Of a stretch of DNA of 64,000 nucleotides, positions 1-12,127 are shown piece after piece (position 1 is the stretch's first letter; every line of letters begins with the position of its first letter). The notes under the pieces are model-generated. The model was not told where the DNA came from and searched no databases. It saw only the letters and a program-made list of their open reading frames with translations. A program made the position numbers and the translations under genes. This DNA comes from Notolepis coatsorum (lineage: Eukaryota; Chordata; Actinopteri; Aulopiformes; Paralepididae). The stretch spans positions 124,039,943 to 124,103,942 of the forward strand of contig OZ020588.1 of assembly GCA_963971535.1 (NCBI GenBank), read 5' to 3'.

Positions 1-673
1 AGGTTAAAAACTCACCAAACGTCCAAGAGGATGGAGACAACCGCGTGGAGTTGACGAAGTTCATCTGCCAAACGACCATCCTCTTCATCCTTGGCTGCAG
101 GTTAGCTAACGCTAGATAGCCTTTAGCTAAGCTAGCTACTAGCCGACATCATCATGGGCCATGGCTATATCCCGACTGCATCATGACAAGGCTCCGGCCA
201 TTTGTCCCGCCTTTCGTTGACGTTCCTTGGTGACTGACCGACTGATAATGACCGACCTTGGCTGGCATAACTAAGCATAATAGTCAAAAGCTGCACGCGC
301 GAAATATTCAAACGCAGCTGACTCTTCTTCTTCTTCTTCGTTTAAGTTTCCGGCGGCGTACTATGATGTAAGTAACCACTCCCTTCGTTGAAACCAATAG
401 TATGTCTGCTGCAGAGCACCAGAGCTCCAATAGTGACCCAGGTGCAGACCCAGGAACAAGTCAGACACATTCTACAAACGTGTCTAATGTGAAATATATA
501 AGCATATAAGCAAAACTAGATTTTAGGTATGTGATGAAAAAGGGCCTCGCGGGAAGGGGGGCCTCGCAAAAAAAAATAATAATAAATTAAAATTATTTTT
601 TATTTTGCGTGGCCCCCCTTCCCGCGAGGCCCTGTGCGACCGCACTGCTTGCACACCCCCTGAGGCGGCCCTG
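1..673. mobile_element. Non-autonomous hAT-type element, left end outside the window
   Basis: The right end is CTGAGGCGGCCCTG, and its reverse complement CAGGGCCGCC is a hAT-style terminus. The inner sequence from about 250 onward is closely shared with 53380-53826, where the same family is complete and starts with CAGGGCCGCC. The 8 bases after the end (674-681, cctctcag) would be the target duplication, but the left copy lies before base 1. An internal inverted pair around 548-640 (gcctcgc ... gcgaggc) flanks an A/T-rich spacer. No transposase is present. Confidence 0.7.
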
Positions 674-840
674 CCTCTCAGTCATGTACCAGCCCCCTCT
701 CAGTCATCTACAGTACCAGCCCCCTCTCAGTCATGTACCACAGCCCCCTCTCAGTCATGTATACCAGCCCCCCTCTCAGTCATGTTATATACCAGCCCCA
801 TCTCAGTCATGTACCAGCCCCCCTCTCAGTCATGTACCAC
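674..840. repeat. Minisatellite, about 22-bp unit
   Basis: The unit is a variant of ctcagtcatgtaccagcccc, repeated about seven times with small length changes. It abuts the hAT end at 673. A poly-G run follows at 849-868. The open frames here are only translations of the repeat. Confidence 0.85.
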
Positions 841-868
841 ATGACTGGCGGGGGGGGGGGGGGGGGGT

Positions 869-1251
869 GCTTAGTAAGAGATGTGATTGGGCCAGCCCAG
901 TGTCAGTCAGTAGCAATGGGCTGCTCGCGCAGCATAGTAGTGGGCCAAACATAAAAAAAAATATTATAATAATAATAATTCATTTTTTTTTATAAATATA
1001 TATATTTATCAAATTATAACGGCCCTAATATGGGTCAGCCCACCGGGAAAATGCCCGGTATGCCAGATGGTCAGTCCTGGCCTGCTGTCTGGCAGGAGTA
1101 AACGTTATTTTTGAAAACATCCTATGAGGCAACATCACATTTGTGCCCTGAAATATTCTGTAAATGAATCACTACTATCACCATAAACAGTCTTGTCAGG
1201 AATGTATGTATTTTCAAATCCCTCTGATAAACACTTGCATATTGTAAATAC
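869..1251. other. Unassigned intergenic sequence
   Basis: A/T-rich DNA with runs such as ataataataat near 965. I see no gene, repeat boundary or regulatory signal. Its last 8 bases (1244-1251) are the left target copy of the next element. Confidence 0.5.
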
Positions 1252-2001
1252 TAGTGCTGTCAGGCGATTAAAAAAATTAATCTAATTAATTACAGGATTT
1301 GTAATTAATTAATCTAATTAATCACATTTTAATCGCATAACCATTTTATGCCTGATATTCTATATTATATAATCATATTTCAAATTGCATGTGTCCGGAT
1401 GGCAGAATTCAGTACTGTATCTACAAAACCTTCTGTTTAATCATCTTCCATCTATTAATTTGCTTAGATTTTTCAGGTCTGGTCAATTTGAGCATGGTGT
1501 TATTCACAGTCAAAGATACAAAAAAAATTTATTGATATTCTCATTTGGTTCATTACAATTTACTCAAAATAAAATTTTCATTCAATCAATCACCGCGCAG
1601 ATTGATTGATTGAATGAAAATGTTATTAACAGATTGCAGAATGGGTACAATACAGTACGGCACACAATTGTTAAGGGGATGCAGACCAGGGTGCAACTTG
1701 CACCGTGCAATCCATTCTTTGTGGATCTAGCCCACAGTATTTCTGACACTGGGAATACATTCCCTGAGATAGATCTCCCTAGAATCAGATACCAAGAACA
1801 TGCAAATGGACCATATTAAAAAATAAAAAAGTCTGTAAATGTGTATTCTACATTATTATGGAATGAATGAGATACAAAAAAAATATTATTAAAAAAAAAA
1901 AAAAACTTTTTTTTTGTAATTAATTTTGAGTTAATTTTCATAACGCGATAATTTGCTGTGTAATTAATTAATCTAATTAACGCGATAAACTGACAGCCCT
2001 A
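1252..2001. mobile_element. hAT-type non-autonomous element with 8-bp target duplication
   Basis: The left end TAGTGCTGTCAGGCGATTA and the right end GACAGCCCTA form an imperfect inverted terminal repeat, followed inward on both sides by attaattaatctaatta-type repeats. The flanks 1244-1251 and 2002-2009 are both gtaaatac, a perfect 8-bp duplication as hAT elements make. The inner part at 1350-1500 recurs at 62726-62848. A LINE tail sits inside at 1601-1690. There is no transposase, so it would need one in trans. Confidence 0.85.
1601..1690 (-). mobile_element. 5'-truncated LINE 3' tail, family T copy 1
   Basis: Contains the conserved stretch from aacagattgcagaatggg to ttgttaaggggatgcagac, which recurs at 4700, 14000, 19080 and 23930. 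Read on the - strand, it ends with a short tetranucleotide tail, the form left by target-primed reverse transcription. Just before it, 1575-1622 can fold into a hairpin (cattcaatcaatca ... tgattgattgaatg). Confidence 0.75.
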
Positions 2002-2087
2002 GTAAATACACATGTCCATGGAGACCATGGTGAATGAATTGTGCACTGTAGTAGACGTTATTCTTTTTTACGATTTGAATCACACCT

Positions 2088-2176
2088 ACACAGTAAATTT
2101 CGCAGAGTAAATGTTACTCAAACTGAGTCCATTTGAGCCCAAGTGAGTAAAATTTACTCAGCGAAATTTACTGTGT
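2088..2176. mobile_element. Short palindromic element (MITE-like)
   Basis: An 89-bp inverted-repeat unit with ends acacagtaaatttcgc and gcgaaatttactgtgt and centre motifs actcaaactgagt. Related sequence is present at 49410-49530. There is no coding capacity and the superfamily is not assignable. Confidence 0.6.
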
Positions 2177-2315
2177 ATCACCATATTAAACACAGCCTAA
2201 TCATTATTATTTATTTCATTGCAAATCCCTCTGAGAAGCACATTCTGTATATTAATACATTGACCGAGAGGGGCCAGACTCCTCGCTCATTAATTTTGAG
2301 CAGGTACAGATCTGT

Positions 2316-2515
2316 NNNNNNNNNNNNNNNNNNNNNNNNNNNNNNNNNNNNNNNNNNNNNNNNNNNNNNNNNNNNNNNNNNNNNNNNNNNNNNNNNNNNN
2401 NNNNNNNNNNNNNNNNNNNNNNNNNNNNNNNNNNNNNNNNNNNNNNNNNNNNNNNNNNNNNNNNNNNNNNNNNNNNNNNNNNNNNNNNNNNNNNNNNNNN
2501 NNNNNNNNNNNNNNN
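2316..2515. other. Assembly gap (200 N)
   Basis: Exactly 200 N, the usual placeholder for a gap of unknown size. It abuts a TCTG microsatellite, which probably caused the break. Confidence 0.99.
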
Positions 2516-2694
<179 letters not shown>

Positions 2695-2751
2695 ATTGTG
2701 GCTGGTTCCACATTCATAAGGAAACCAGAGCCAAGACAGACATATCACAGA

Positions 2752-2888
<137 letters not shown>

Positions 2889-3107
2889 GCATGCGTGTGT
2901 TTGAGCGATGTGAGTGAGTGCATTTTTCTAAACTTTTTCTAATTGTTTTGTGTTTAATGTTATGAATTAGAGTGTTGCTTATTTATTGTTAGGTTGCTGT
3001 TTTAGTGTGTGTTGTGTTAAACGGAGTTAGTGTTTTGTTCTCAGTCCGTTTGTCTCTGCCGACCAGCGTCTTGGCTGGTCGGTAGTATAGGTGTATCGGC
3101 GCGCAGC

Positions 3108-4631
3108 ATGGCTGAATTGAACAAACTGAGCAGGAGACACGGTATCAAAGTTGGCACCGTGTTTCCCTGCTCAATTGAAGAGGTTAGTTTAGCGGTAGGT
3201 AAAGTTGTTGATTACAACAGTATTAAATCTGCAGGGAAAATGAATAGCGATGTGGTTATCTTTCTAGACCGAGTTGAGAACGTTAATGAGGCAATTGAAC
3301 ACGGGATTATTGTTAGGGACCTGCACGTTCCCGTGTTGCCACTTGCGCAACCGTCAATTAAAATCACGTTGTGTAATGTCCCACCATTCATCTCTGATGA
3401 GTTTCTGATAAAAGAGCTGTCCAGACACGGAAAGATAGTCTCTCCCATTAAGAAGGTGCTTACAGGGTGCAAATCACCTTTGCTGAAGCATGTTGTTTCT
3501 CATAGACAGTTTTTATATATGATTCTGAATAACAGGTATGCCGAGTTCAACATGAGATTCCATGTTAAAGTGGAAGACTTTGATTATGTATTGCGTGCGT
3601 CATCAGAGACCATGAACTGTTTTGGGTGTGGAGGGGGGGGACATGTTATTAAAGCATGCCCTAAGAAGCAGGCTCAGGAGGCGGAGGCTGACCCTGGAGA
3701 GGGAACTAGTGGACAAGGAGAGGCTGGAGAGGGAACTAGTGGACAAGGAGAGGCTGGAGAAGGAACTAGTGGACAAGGAGAGGCTGGTAAAGCTAGAGAG
3801 GGAAATAGTAGCAAACAGGGAGAGGCTGGTGAAGCGGATGGAGGAAGGAAGGAGGGGCAGGACGGAGAAGAAGCGTCAAATAATGAGACTGTGGGTTTAG
3901 ATGTTAGTGGTGAGGAACAAACAGAAGTGGTCAGGGATAAACCAGCTGCTACAGACAGGGCTACAGGAGAGCTACAAACAGAAGTGGCCAGGGATAAACC
4001 CGCGGCTACAGACAGGGCTACAGGAGAGCTACAAACAGAAGTGGCCAGGGATAAACCTGCGGCTACAGACAGGGCTACAGGAGAGCTACAAACAGAAGTG
4101 GCCAGGGATAAACCAGCTGCTACAGACAGGACTACAGGAGAGCTACAAACAGAAGTGGCCAGGGATAAACCAGCTGCTACATATAGGGCTACAGGAGAGC
4201 TACAAACAGAAGTGGCCAGGGATAAACCAGCTGCTACAGACAGGTCTACAGGAGAGCTACAAACAGAAGTGGCCAGGGATAAACCAGCTGCTACAGACAG
4301 GGCTACAGGAGAGCTACAAACAGAAGTGGCCATGGATAAACCAGCTGCTACAGACAGGGCTACAGGAGAGCTGCAGGTAGAAGGGGCCTGTGAGAAACAG
4401 ACATACAGTGCTGCTGTGTCTGGGAGAAAAACACAGGAGAGTAGCAGTGGTCTGTGTGACAACAGTGCAGCAGTAAGTGAACAGACAAATGAGGTGAATA
4501 TGGAAGATGATGCTGTTTCAAAATCTGCACCTCATAAACGCAAAGGGAACCATAACAAGGGGTCCACACAAGTAAAAAAGGGTCAACATATGTGTGATAG
4601 CCAGACCGAACAAATGGCCTCACCAGAGTGA
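3108..4631 (+). pseudogene. Tx1-type LINE ORF1 protein (nucleic-acid binding)
   Basis: The preferred start is the ATG at 3108 (MAELNKLSRRHG); the same frame extends upstream to an ATG at 3030 without a stop. The protein would bind LINE RNA in the retrotransposition particle. An RNA-recognition-like N-terminal region is followed by one CCHC zinc knuckle (CFGCGGGGHVIKACP, C-x2-C-x4-H-x4-C) around residue 175. Then come three GEGTSGQGEA-type repeats, eight 19-residue repeats and a basic region. The frame closes at 4631, but another frame stays open up to the antisense LINE at 4684 and coding resumes at 6455. A frameshift therefore probably separates the two ORF1 parts. Confidence 0.75.
3911..4370 (+). 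repeat. 57-bp coding minisatellite inside ORF1
   Basis: Eight copies start near 3918, 3975, 4032, 4089, 4146, 4203, 4260 and 4317. Each is 57 bp, encoding 19 residues around ELQTEVARDKPAATDRA. The period is a multiple of three, so the frame is kept. Copies differ by only one to three bases, pointing to recent expansion. Confidence 0.93.
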
Positions 4632-4683
4632 GTGATAGTGAGGAGTATGAGTCAGATGGTAGTGACATATCTGAGTTAAGGAA

Positions 4684-6440
4684 GTGAATGAATGAATGAA
4701 TGACAACTTTATTTAACAGATTGCAGAATGGGTACAATACAGTACGGCTCAATACATACAATTGTTAAGGGGATGCAGACCTGAGAAAGACGTTTGTCTT
4801 GTTTCCATCAGGGTCCCCCATTTTCAATTCATATAGACATTTATGACATACACAACATACATGACATTTATGGCATAGGGACATATAGGTATGTAGTACT
4901 GATACATTTGTGACATAAGCGGTATTCAAATATACAGTACTGTTACCCCTAGATCCTGACAGAGTATATACATATGATGGGGAGGGGGGACTGTACATTA
5001 GGAGGGGGTGGGTGGGTGGGAGGGAAATATACATACGGCGGGGAGGGAATATATACATGCGGTGGGGAGGAGACTGTCTATTAGGAGGTGGTGGGGGTTT
5101 TGGGCATTTACGGTGGCCAGTTTCGAATTGCAGCCTCCCGTAGGTGCTCTTTAAGAGCGGTTTTGAATGTGGGCAGGGATTCACATTCCTTTACAGCTTT
5201 GGGTAGGGCGTTCCACATTGTTGTGGCATAATTGCGAAACGTGTTTAGTCAATTGTTTGAGCCGAATCTGGGTTTAACATGATTTGTTGAGCTTCCTCTG
5301 GTGTAGTGGTTGTGGTATTCACTGACCTTTGGGAAGTATTTTGACATGTACATGGGCACCCCGGTCGTATAGTGTATCTTGACCAGGCCCATTGCAAGTT
5401 GCTGTACTCTGTCGTCTACTCTAAGCCATCCTAGGTTGTCAAAGTGGGCAGGGGTGAGGTGGGTTCTGGGGTTCAGGTCAAGTAGTAGTCTGACCAGTTT
5501 GTTTTGTGATGTTTGTAATTTTGTTTTAAGCGCCTTTGAGGTGCTTTGGTACCACGAGGTGCACGCATAGTCATAGTACCCTTGAATGAGTGCTCTTGCC
5601 AGAGTCTTCAGGGTATTCTTGTTTACCAGAGAGGAGATCCGGTACAAGAATCTAGTTCGTTGGTTGACTTTTTTTTATTACATTGGATGCCATTTTGTCA
5701 CAGGAAAGATTTGCCTCTAGGATGGAACCCAGGTAGGTAATTTAGTCTTTCCTTATGACAATATTGTCACCCACTGTAACTGAGAAGCCGTCGGTCTTGC
5801 TGAGTTTGTTATTTGAACCGAAGAGAATGGACTCTGTTTTGCCCATGTGTAATGATAGTTTGTTATCAGCAAGCCATATGCAGATTTTGCCTAGTTCCGT
5901 GCTGAGCGTTTTTTCAACCTGCAACTTGTTCTTGTCAGAGACCAGCAGGGCTGAGTCGTCCGCAAACAGGAACAAGTTGCAGTCACAGGCTGACGACATG
6001 TCATTTGCATAAATTAGGAAGAGTAGCGGTCCTAGTATGCTTCCTTGTGGAACACCACAGCTCACTGTGAGGGGGGGGGATAGAGTACCGTTTACCTCTA
6101 CCATCTGTTCTCTCCCCTCCAGGTAGGATTGCATCCAGCTCACTGATAAGCTATCAAAACCAATTGCTTTTAGCTTGTCCATTAGAATGGAGTGATTGAC
6201 AGTGTCGAAGGCCTTTTGTAGGTCCAGCATGACCATGCCGCAGTGTTTGCCGCGTCCACCTCTTGTTTGATGTGGTCGTTCAAATAGAGGAGGCATGTGT
6301 CAGTGGAGTGGGACGTTCTGAAGCCAGATTGGAATTCGTAGATTAGATTTTTTTCCGCCAGGTACTTTTCGACCTGTTCGTAGACTATTTTCTCCATGAC
6401 TTTCGAGATGGAGGTAAGAATAGAAACAGGGCGGTAGTCA
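4684..6440 (-). mobile_element. 5'-truncated LINE with reverse transcriptase, family T copy 2
   Basis: An antisense insertion into the Tx1 ORF1. The 3' end is at 4684 with a (TTCA)n tail on the - strand, followed by the family T tail shared with four other sites. Coding pieces are the RT start (6182-6475, YRPVSILTSISKVMEK), the RT core (5742-6296) with LDLQKAFDTVNHS, GVPQGSILGP and the catalytic FADDSA box, and the C-terminal region (5249-5647). The frames do not join, so it is dead. It resembles Jockey-superfamily fish LINEs (CR1/L2/Rex1 type); I cannot fix the clade. The endonuclease is absent. Confidence 0.8.
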
Positions 6441-6454
6441 CAAAACAAAAGATC

Positions 6455-6674
6455 AATGTCAGTCAAAGCCATCAAAACTTTGTTCCATGAAACAAAGAAT
6501 GTTTGGGGCTTGAAAGTGGAGGAACATATTCCTGATACAGAGGCTTTTTATATGTTTGTCAGGTTTCACATGGGAAACAACAGCTTTACTAAGCAGGAGG
6601 TGTACAGACTAAGGAAACTACTGCCAAATGTCAAAAAACAACTCCATGAAAGGAAAACAAGTGGCAACCTTTAA
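6455..6674 (+). pseudogene. Tx1-type LINE ORF1, C-terminal remnant
   Basis: After the antisense LINE the + strand codes again (AIKTLFHETKNVWGL ... QLHERKTSGNL), ending with a stop at 6674, 40 bp before ORF2. The position between ORF1 and ORF2 and the basic composition make this the displaced end of ORF1. It is cut off from its N-terminal part by the 4684-6440 insertion. Confidence 0.65.
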
Positions 6675-6714
6675 TTTATTGTTATTGTGTGTTTTAGTCA
6701 CTCCTCTTCTCTCC

Positions 6715-7164
6715 ATGGAATATTTTAAGGTTGGAACTTTGAACTTGAATGGGGCAGGAGATGTGAGAAAACGTGCAATGCTGTTTGAACTGGTAAAGTT
6801 AAAACACATTGATGTTCTTTTTATGCAGGAGACACACAGTGACAAAGTAAATGAGGTAGAATGGAGGAAGGAATGGGAAGGGAATCTAGTGTTGAGTCAT
6901 AATACTACAAATAGCAGTGGAGTTGTTTTTTTATTCTCAAAACTTTTTATTCCTGCTTCTTATACTGTAGAACATGTTGTAGAGGGTAGGTTCATTGTAG
7001 TGAAAGCACAATTTGAAACATTTAATGTGGTTTTATTGAATATTTATGCTCCTTCTAAAGGGCCTGAAAGAAAGGCCTTTTTAGATATAGTGTGTACTAA
7101 GTTGTCCAATTTTAATCCGGATGATTTCTTATTCTTTTCTGGAGACTTCAATTGCACAGAGAAC
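6715..7164 (+). pseudogene. Tx1-type LINE ORF2, endonuclease part
   Basis: The ATG at 6715 opens MEYFKVGTLNLNGAGDVRK. The frame is also open upstream to 6628, but this start places the canonical TLNLNG beginning of an apurinic-type (APE) endonuclease. Catalytic features visible are LFMQETHSD (metal-binding Glu), a central LLNIYAPSK motif and FFSGDFNCTEN. The enzyme nicks genomic DNA to prime reverse transcription. The reading frame is cut inside FNCTEN by the DIRS-type element at 7165 and resumes at 12128 with SLDESHNEPHP, as expected for this family. Confidence 0.85.
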
Positions 7165-7406
7165 GTTAGGTTATGACTATAACCAAGTTCTGTTAGTATA
7201 GCGACGCTCTGCGTCACTCTCTGCACTGTCCTCGCACACGTGCACATGCACTGAATAAAAGACCACAATGTACCTTTAATCCCAATATTTGTTTGACCAC
7301 ACCCCTATCAGCTTACCCATATAAGCAGGGGTGGGGCCACCCAGTCGCCTCCTTCCCAAGCTTTCACCACAAGGTGAGATCAAGGGCTGCAGCGGCGTCG
7401 GACGCC

Positions 7407-7494
7407 GAGCGTCGCTATACTAACAGAACTTGGTTATAGTCATAACCTAACGTACTGTATCGTATTAGCTCTCGCTCGGCGTCACTCTCTGCAC
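7407..7494. repeat. DIRS internal complementary region
   Basis: Bases 7407-7451 are the exact reverse complement of the left extremity 7165-7209 (45 bases by eye). Bases 7455-7494 are the exact reverse complement of the right extremity 12085-12124 (40 bases). The spacer is gta. In DIRS elements such a region is thought to help form the circular DNA in which the two ends are joined. Confidence 0.85.
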
Positions 7495-10400
7495 AAGGGA
7501 GGCCGAGCGAGAGCCATCGGCCGACAAATACACCCCGCTGAAAGCCCCCCACAACCATCAGAACAGGGAGGGCCGAGCCCCCCCGACCCACCCTAATGGA
7601 GGGCACCCCCCTATTGGGGCTTCACGGGAGGGCGACGGACCCGACCGTGCAAAGAGGCACTCAAGCAACTCAACGCACAGGGTGAGCAGACCGTGGCTTG
7701 ACCCCACGACTACACACACGCACAACCCGCATGCCACCCGGGAACGAACGGTGGAAACAACCTCGTTACTGCCCCCAGAATCACGGGGTCAAGGGCAAAC
7801 CCAACCCCGTGGCAAGGCCGTAGCAGCGGAGCGCGAAGGAAGACCCAGACCCACCAAAGGGACTGGACCCCCTGGAACGGGGGCCCGGAGAAGTCCATGA
7901 TGCCAGCATCAAGACCCCACCAGGTGGGCACTTAGTGACCCCGCCCCCCACATCGCCAGCGTATTCGGACAAAGGCCCCTCAGCCGAGCGGGCCCTGTCC
8001 CCCCAATAGTACACCGCCTGGCACACTGACCCTGCAGAACAGGCAGTCAGCATGGCCGTAAGCACACAAGGTTAACCAACGGAAGCAGGCAGCGCACCAG
8101 GGAAAAACCAGGCAACAGGCTGTTAACCCTAGCCTGGAGACTGCGGACGAGACAGGCGCCAGAGGGGACAGCTGAACACAGCCGCCCCGGCGGAAGGGGC
8201 GTATGCTGGCGTTGTTGCATGACCAAGCCTCCATTTAAAAAACCCCACCCAGAGGGGTTGAGGCAGAGAAGGCTGACACGATTGGCAGACGTCATGATCG
8301 TGCAGGGGCACCCTCAACCGGTGAACCCGGGAGTTGACACTGCTCCAACACACCAGGGAATCAACCACCTTGGTGTTACCCAATGCGGTGGTTGTTCCTA
8401 TAACCCCTCAAGAAAAAACTCCAAAACACACCTGCGGGTATACACCGGCTATACCGCAGTACAAGTGTTTCAGTTTTCAAAAAAGGGTTAACCCAGGCCT
8501 ACGGGTCGACGAAACATTACTTCGGACCGGGCCTGGCGGTACGGGAAGCACAGGGTCACCAGAGGAGGTCAAAGACCACCCCAACAGGCCCCTCTTCGCC
8601 ATGCGTGAGAGAGGAGCAAAAAAGAATGGAGAACCTGCCCCTAAGCACACCGTACTTGGTATTCAGTGCTGAGTAAAAAATTTACCCAACCAGGGTCTCC
8701 ATAGCGCCTAACCCTGTGACACCCGGACCGACCTGGCATTTTTCCCCCTGAAAAAAGCCCAAGTCCCTCAGGGTACCAGAACAGTAGATCTGCATCCCCG
8801 GCGGACAACGGGTTCAACTGATCCGGACCAGCGTGACCAGAACCAGTCCCGTGCCCTAACCACGCCGACATGCCTACTCCAGGAGAAAGGGCAGATATGC
8901 GTGTTGATCTTAACATGAAAAAAAGGCGCCACCCAGACGTTCGGGCGAACCGCGCCCGGTGGCCCACCCCCAGGGCGTGAGACCCCTCTACATATGTTCA
9001 GATCCATTCCGTCATCATCCCCCAGACATGAACGAGAATCCGTCGATAACCAACCCAGGTCGTGGGATGTGGTCGTCGGAAGAGGAAAAACCTCCATCCC
9101 AGTTGCTTTATAAAAACGCTGTTTTAACCTCAAGCAACCAAGGCGTGCCAGTCAGTCGCCTGTTTACAGCGAGCTAGCACTATGCATGCGTCGGGACACA
9201 CCCACATCAATGAACAGGCTATTTAGACCTGTCATTGAATCCACAAGGCGCCCAGGGGAACGACAAGAGGGGTGTGACACTTCCTAACTCCAACTCTTTT
9301 TTAATAGAAAAGAAGGAAGCACCAACAGTATGTATCCCAGTCTACACAGCCGGGGGTAAAAATGTTTCACATTTTTACATCCCACCACCCTCCCATAGGA
9401 AGGTGACGGGAATCCCCAGAGAGACTTCCCACGCGAGCTGTACAGATTGAAAAGAATATATTGCACCTTGAGCCATGTAAAAAATTGGTTTTAGGGCTCT
9501 CCGGGGAAGAGGCACTGAACCCATACACACTCAATAATCGAATTGAATCGAATACATACACAATAGAATAGGACACCTTCTAGAGGGTCCACTCACCTTG
9601 ACAATCTGAGGAGGAGGCTCTGTACTCTGAAGGAGGCTCCCTCACATGGAAGGAGGAGTCCGAACTCACAGAAGGCCCGAATAGGCGCTTGGTGAGGAGG
9701 AGCCCTGACCACCCCCCGAAAACAGATCCATCACATGGACCTGAACAGCACACGGAAGTCCTACCAACAGAGACGCGCACGGTGACGTACTCTATGGCGG
9801 GGGAATTTCTGCGGTGCACACGCCCAATATTCCAGGCCGTGGGACCAGGAAACTCCAACCCAGTTGTAGGTCACATGACACACACAACCCATCATCACCT
9901 ATAAAAAATGGCAAAAACACTCTACAGAGGAACGCCGTTTTTCATAATGAGAGAATACATAATTCTCGATTAGTATCGGCCACAGGCCTTGCTAAGCACA
10001 CACGAAAGCGACCAAACAATCTTTTCTTTTAGGAAAATAAAGTTTCTCCAGCAGTCTTAGCACAACCTCAGCAATCAAGCTAAGGGTTACATCGCATCCC
10101 TACCACACAAAGACACAATGTAGTGCAACAACATGTCTGATAGGAGGATGAAAAAGTCCCCAGGGAACCGGGGGGAAACACAATCCTCCTACTTTACCCT
10201 TAATACGGCCAGTTAAAACAGGAAACCTGTTAATATGTGAACACACTGTTCATTGTCATCACAGGCTGAGAAAAGAATATTCTTCACTCATTTGTCACTA
10301 AGCATAGCTTCATAAGTTAGTTACCCCTTAGTTGTGAGTACACGGTACATATAAACACACATGATGTTTCTCACACAACAACCAGATCATTTTCACATAT

Positions 10401-11930
10401 GTAACAACAACCCGATTTGCACGCAGAAGCTAATACCAGTGACAAGACAATTCACACAAAACTCGCGTCGTATCCTAAATGTATTGCAGCAACACACGTT
10501 TTTGGAAAACAGCGTTATTTACAAAACATGTAGAAGGTAAAGCCAGAAGACGCGTATAAGGTCTGGCCAAACCTTTGTCCTACCCGGAGCGTAGATCAGC
10601 GAAGTGCAGTCTCAAGGCCCTGTAGAAAACACAGCCGTCCTGTGTTGTTCGAACTGGGCAGCGTCGCCGCTCCAACCCATCGCTACAGTCCTCTTTGTTG
10701 ACGCAATCCTTGCCGTCCTGGCTCAGGGCAGGGTCGACGAACATCCCCTGTCAAAGATGACGTCGTAGTCAAGAGTGTAAAACATGTTATAATCAAAGCA
10801 CGTTCAACAGAGTAGCATTAAGCTAACGGCCGCCCTAACCGTCGGACGCTACCGCCCCCGCCCGCGAGACGCCGAGCGAACGGCGCGCGCGACCAGAGAG
10901 TAGCTTCGAATCCCCCCCGCCTCTCCCCGTGAGGGAGAGGAGAGTTGGGAACCGCGGCGGCGCGCGAGGTGCCGGAGCCACCCCGCGCTGGACCTAGGCC
11001 GATAGCAGCAAGCTAACGTTCCCCAGCCTAACCTAGTAGGCCACCTAGTGATTACAGCAGGCTAGCGCCGCAGCTAACAGCTGACTGGCTAACAGTAGGC
11101 CACCACTAGCACGTAAGCTAAGCAGCTATCACCTGAACTTGTACACAATGATATAACACTCAACCAGACAGGCCGCCGTTCTGAAACCCTCCTCACTTTT
11201 TAAGAGAAAAGAGAAACAAGATGTCAACACAGCTTTACAACGGTGATTTTACCAACACCCGACGGAGCCAGCACAATACCCAAACTGGCCTGTGTAGCTG
11301 ACTTGAACATAGATCTTCCGCTATCGAACATCTATGCCCATATCTCCTCGTGAAGGAATACTCTCATTTGGATATGAAAGAAGGGGCTACACGGTGACAG
11401 AGAGATAACCACTCGTCCAGAAAACACAGGGATCACCAGTGTTAATGGTCGCGGCCCACTAGTTAAAACTATAATGGGCTTCAGACCAAGGTCTTCTGTC
11501 GCCTAAGAGGCTGAACAAAGGACTCTAGCCTGGGGCCGGTTTTCATAAACATTGTCAATTAGCCCCCATAGCACTAACAGACAAGTGGAGCCTGCCAGCA
11601 AAACATAACTCACCAAAACCAGGAACCCACCGCTTCTCACAACAGCGGCGCGTCCTACAGCCCAGCTGTCCCTTTACCGCAACCAGCACACAGCAAGGAC
11701 TGCAGTTGGAAAAGCATGTAGCGGCACGAACTCCCAATACGAAAACCGGTGGAGGATTTTTAGAATGATCATCATCTTCCAGACACTCCAGTACGAAGAC
11801 AATATCGCCGTATTTTCTCGAAAATAGTGAGAGAGAAAATAAAGATATGATGTCAACGTATCCTTGTTTTCCAACTCTTCTCCTACTTCTTCTTCCATCA
11901 CATCACGTCAAGTGTGGGGATCTACCGAGG
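7495..11930. other. Non-coding interior of the DIRS-type element
   Basis: No frame of useful length matches a known DIRS protein on either strand. 7500-8960 and 10600-11000 are G/C-rich with blocks such as gagacgccgagcgaacgg. The rest is mixed, with short A-rich runs. It may be a decayed coding region or unrelated filler carried between mobile ends. Confidence 0.5.
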
Positions 11931-12127
11931 CACTTCTTCCTTGTGGTGAAAGCGAGAAGGAGGCAAGTGGGTAGCCCCACCCCTGCTTATATGGGTAAGC
12001 TGATAGGGGTGTGGTCAGACAAATATTGGGATTAAAGGTACATTGTGGTCTTTTATTCAGTGCATGTGCACGTGTGCGAGGACAGTGCAGAGAGTGACGC
12101 CGAGCGAGAGCTAATACGATACAGAAC

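Larger units (their letters stand above)
7165..12124 (-). mobile_element. DIRS-type element, non-autonomous
   Basis: A 4960-bp insertion in the LINE ORF2. The outer arms are inverted: 7211-7342 and about 11970-12103 match as reverse complements over roughly 130 bp. A further segment (7407-7494) is complementary to the left extremity joined to the right extremity, the internal complementary region known from DIRS elements. The same trinucleotide aac lies at both borders (7162-7164 and 12125-12127) and no 4-8 bp duplication is seen, which fits tyrosine-recombinase integration. The internal complementary region near the left border and a TATAAG motif in the right arm suggest - strand orientation. 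I find no reverse transcriptase, RNase H, methyltransferase or recombinase in 7495-11930. Confidence 0.75.

Noticed and set aside
674..840. Regularly spaced 22-bp repeats as a CRISPR array
   Set aside because: Units are directly adjacent with no unique spacers and the context is a fish genome; it is a minisatellite.
3674..4462. 262-codon - strand frame and a 159-codon + frame over ORF1
   Set aside because: Shadows of the 57-bp repeat in other frames; the period is a multiple of three, so all six frames stay open.
7682..10032. Several 60- to 120-codon frames in the DIRS interior
   Set aside because: No family motif, overlapping on both strands; G/C-rich DNA gives such frames by chance.
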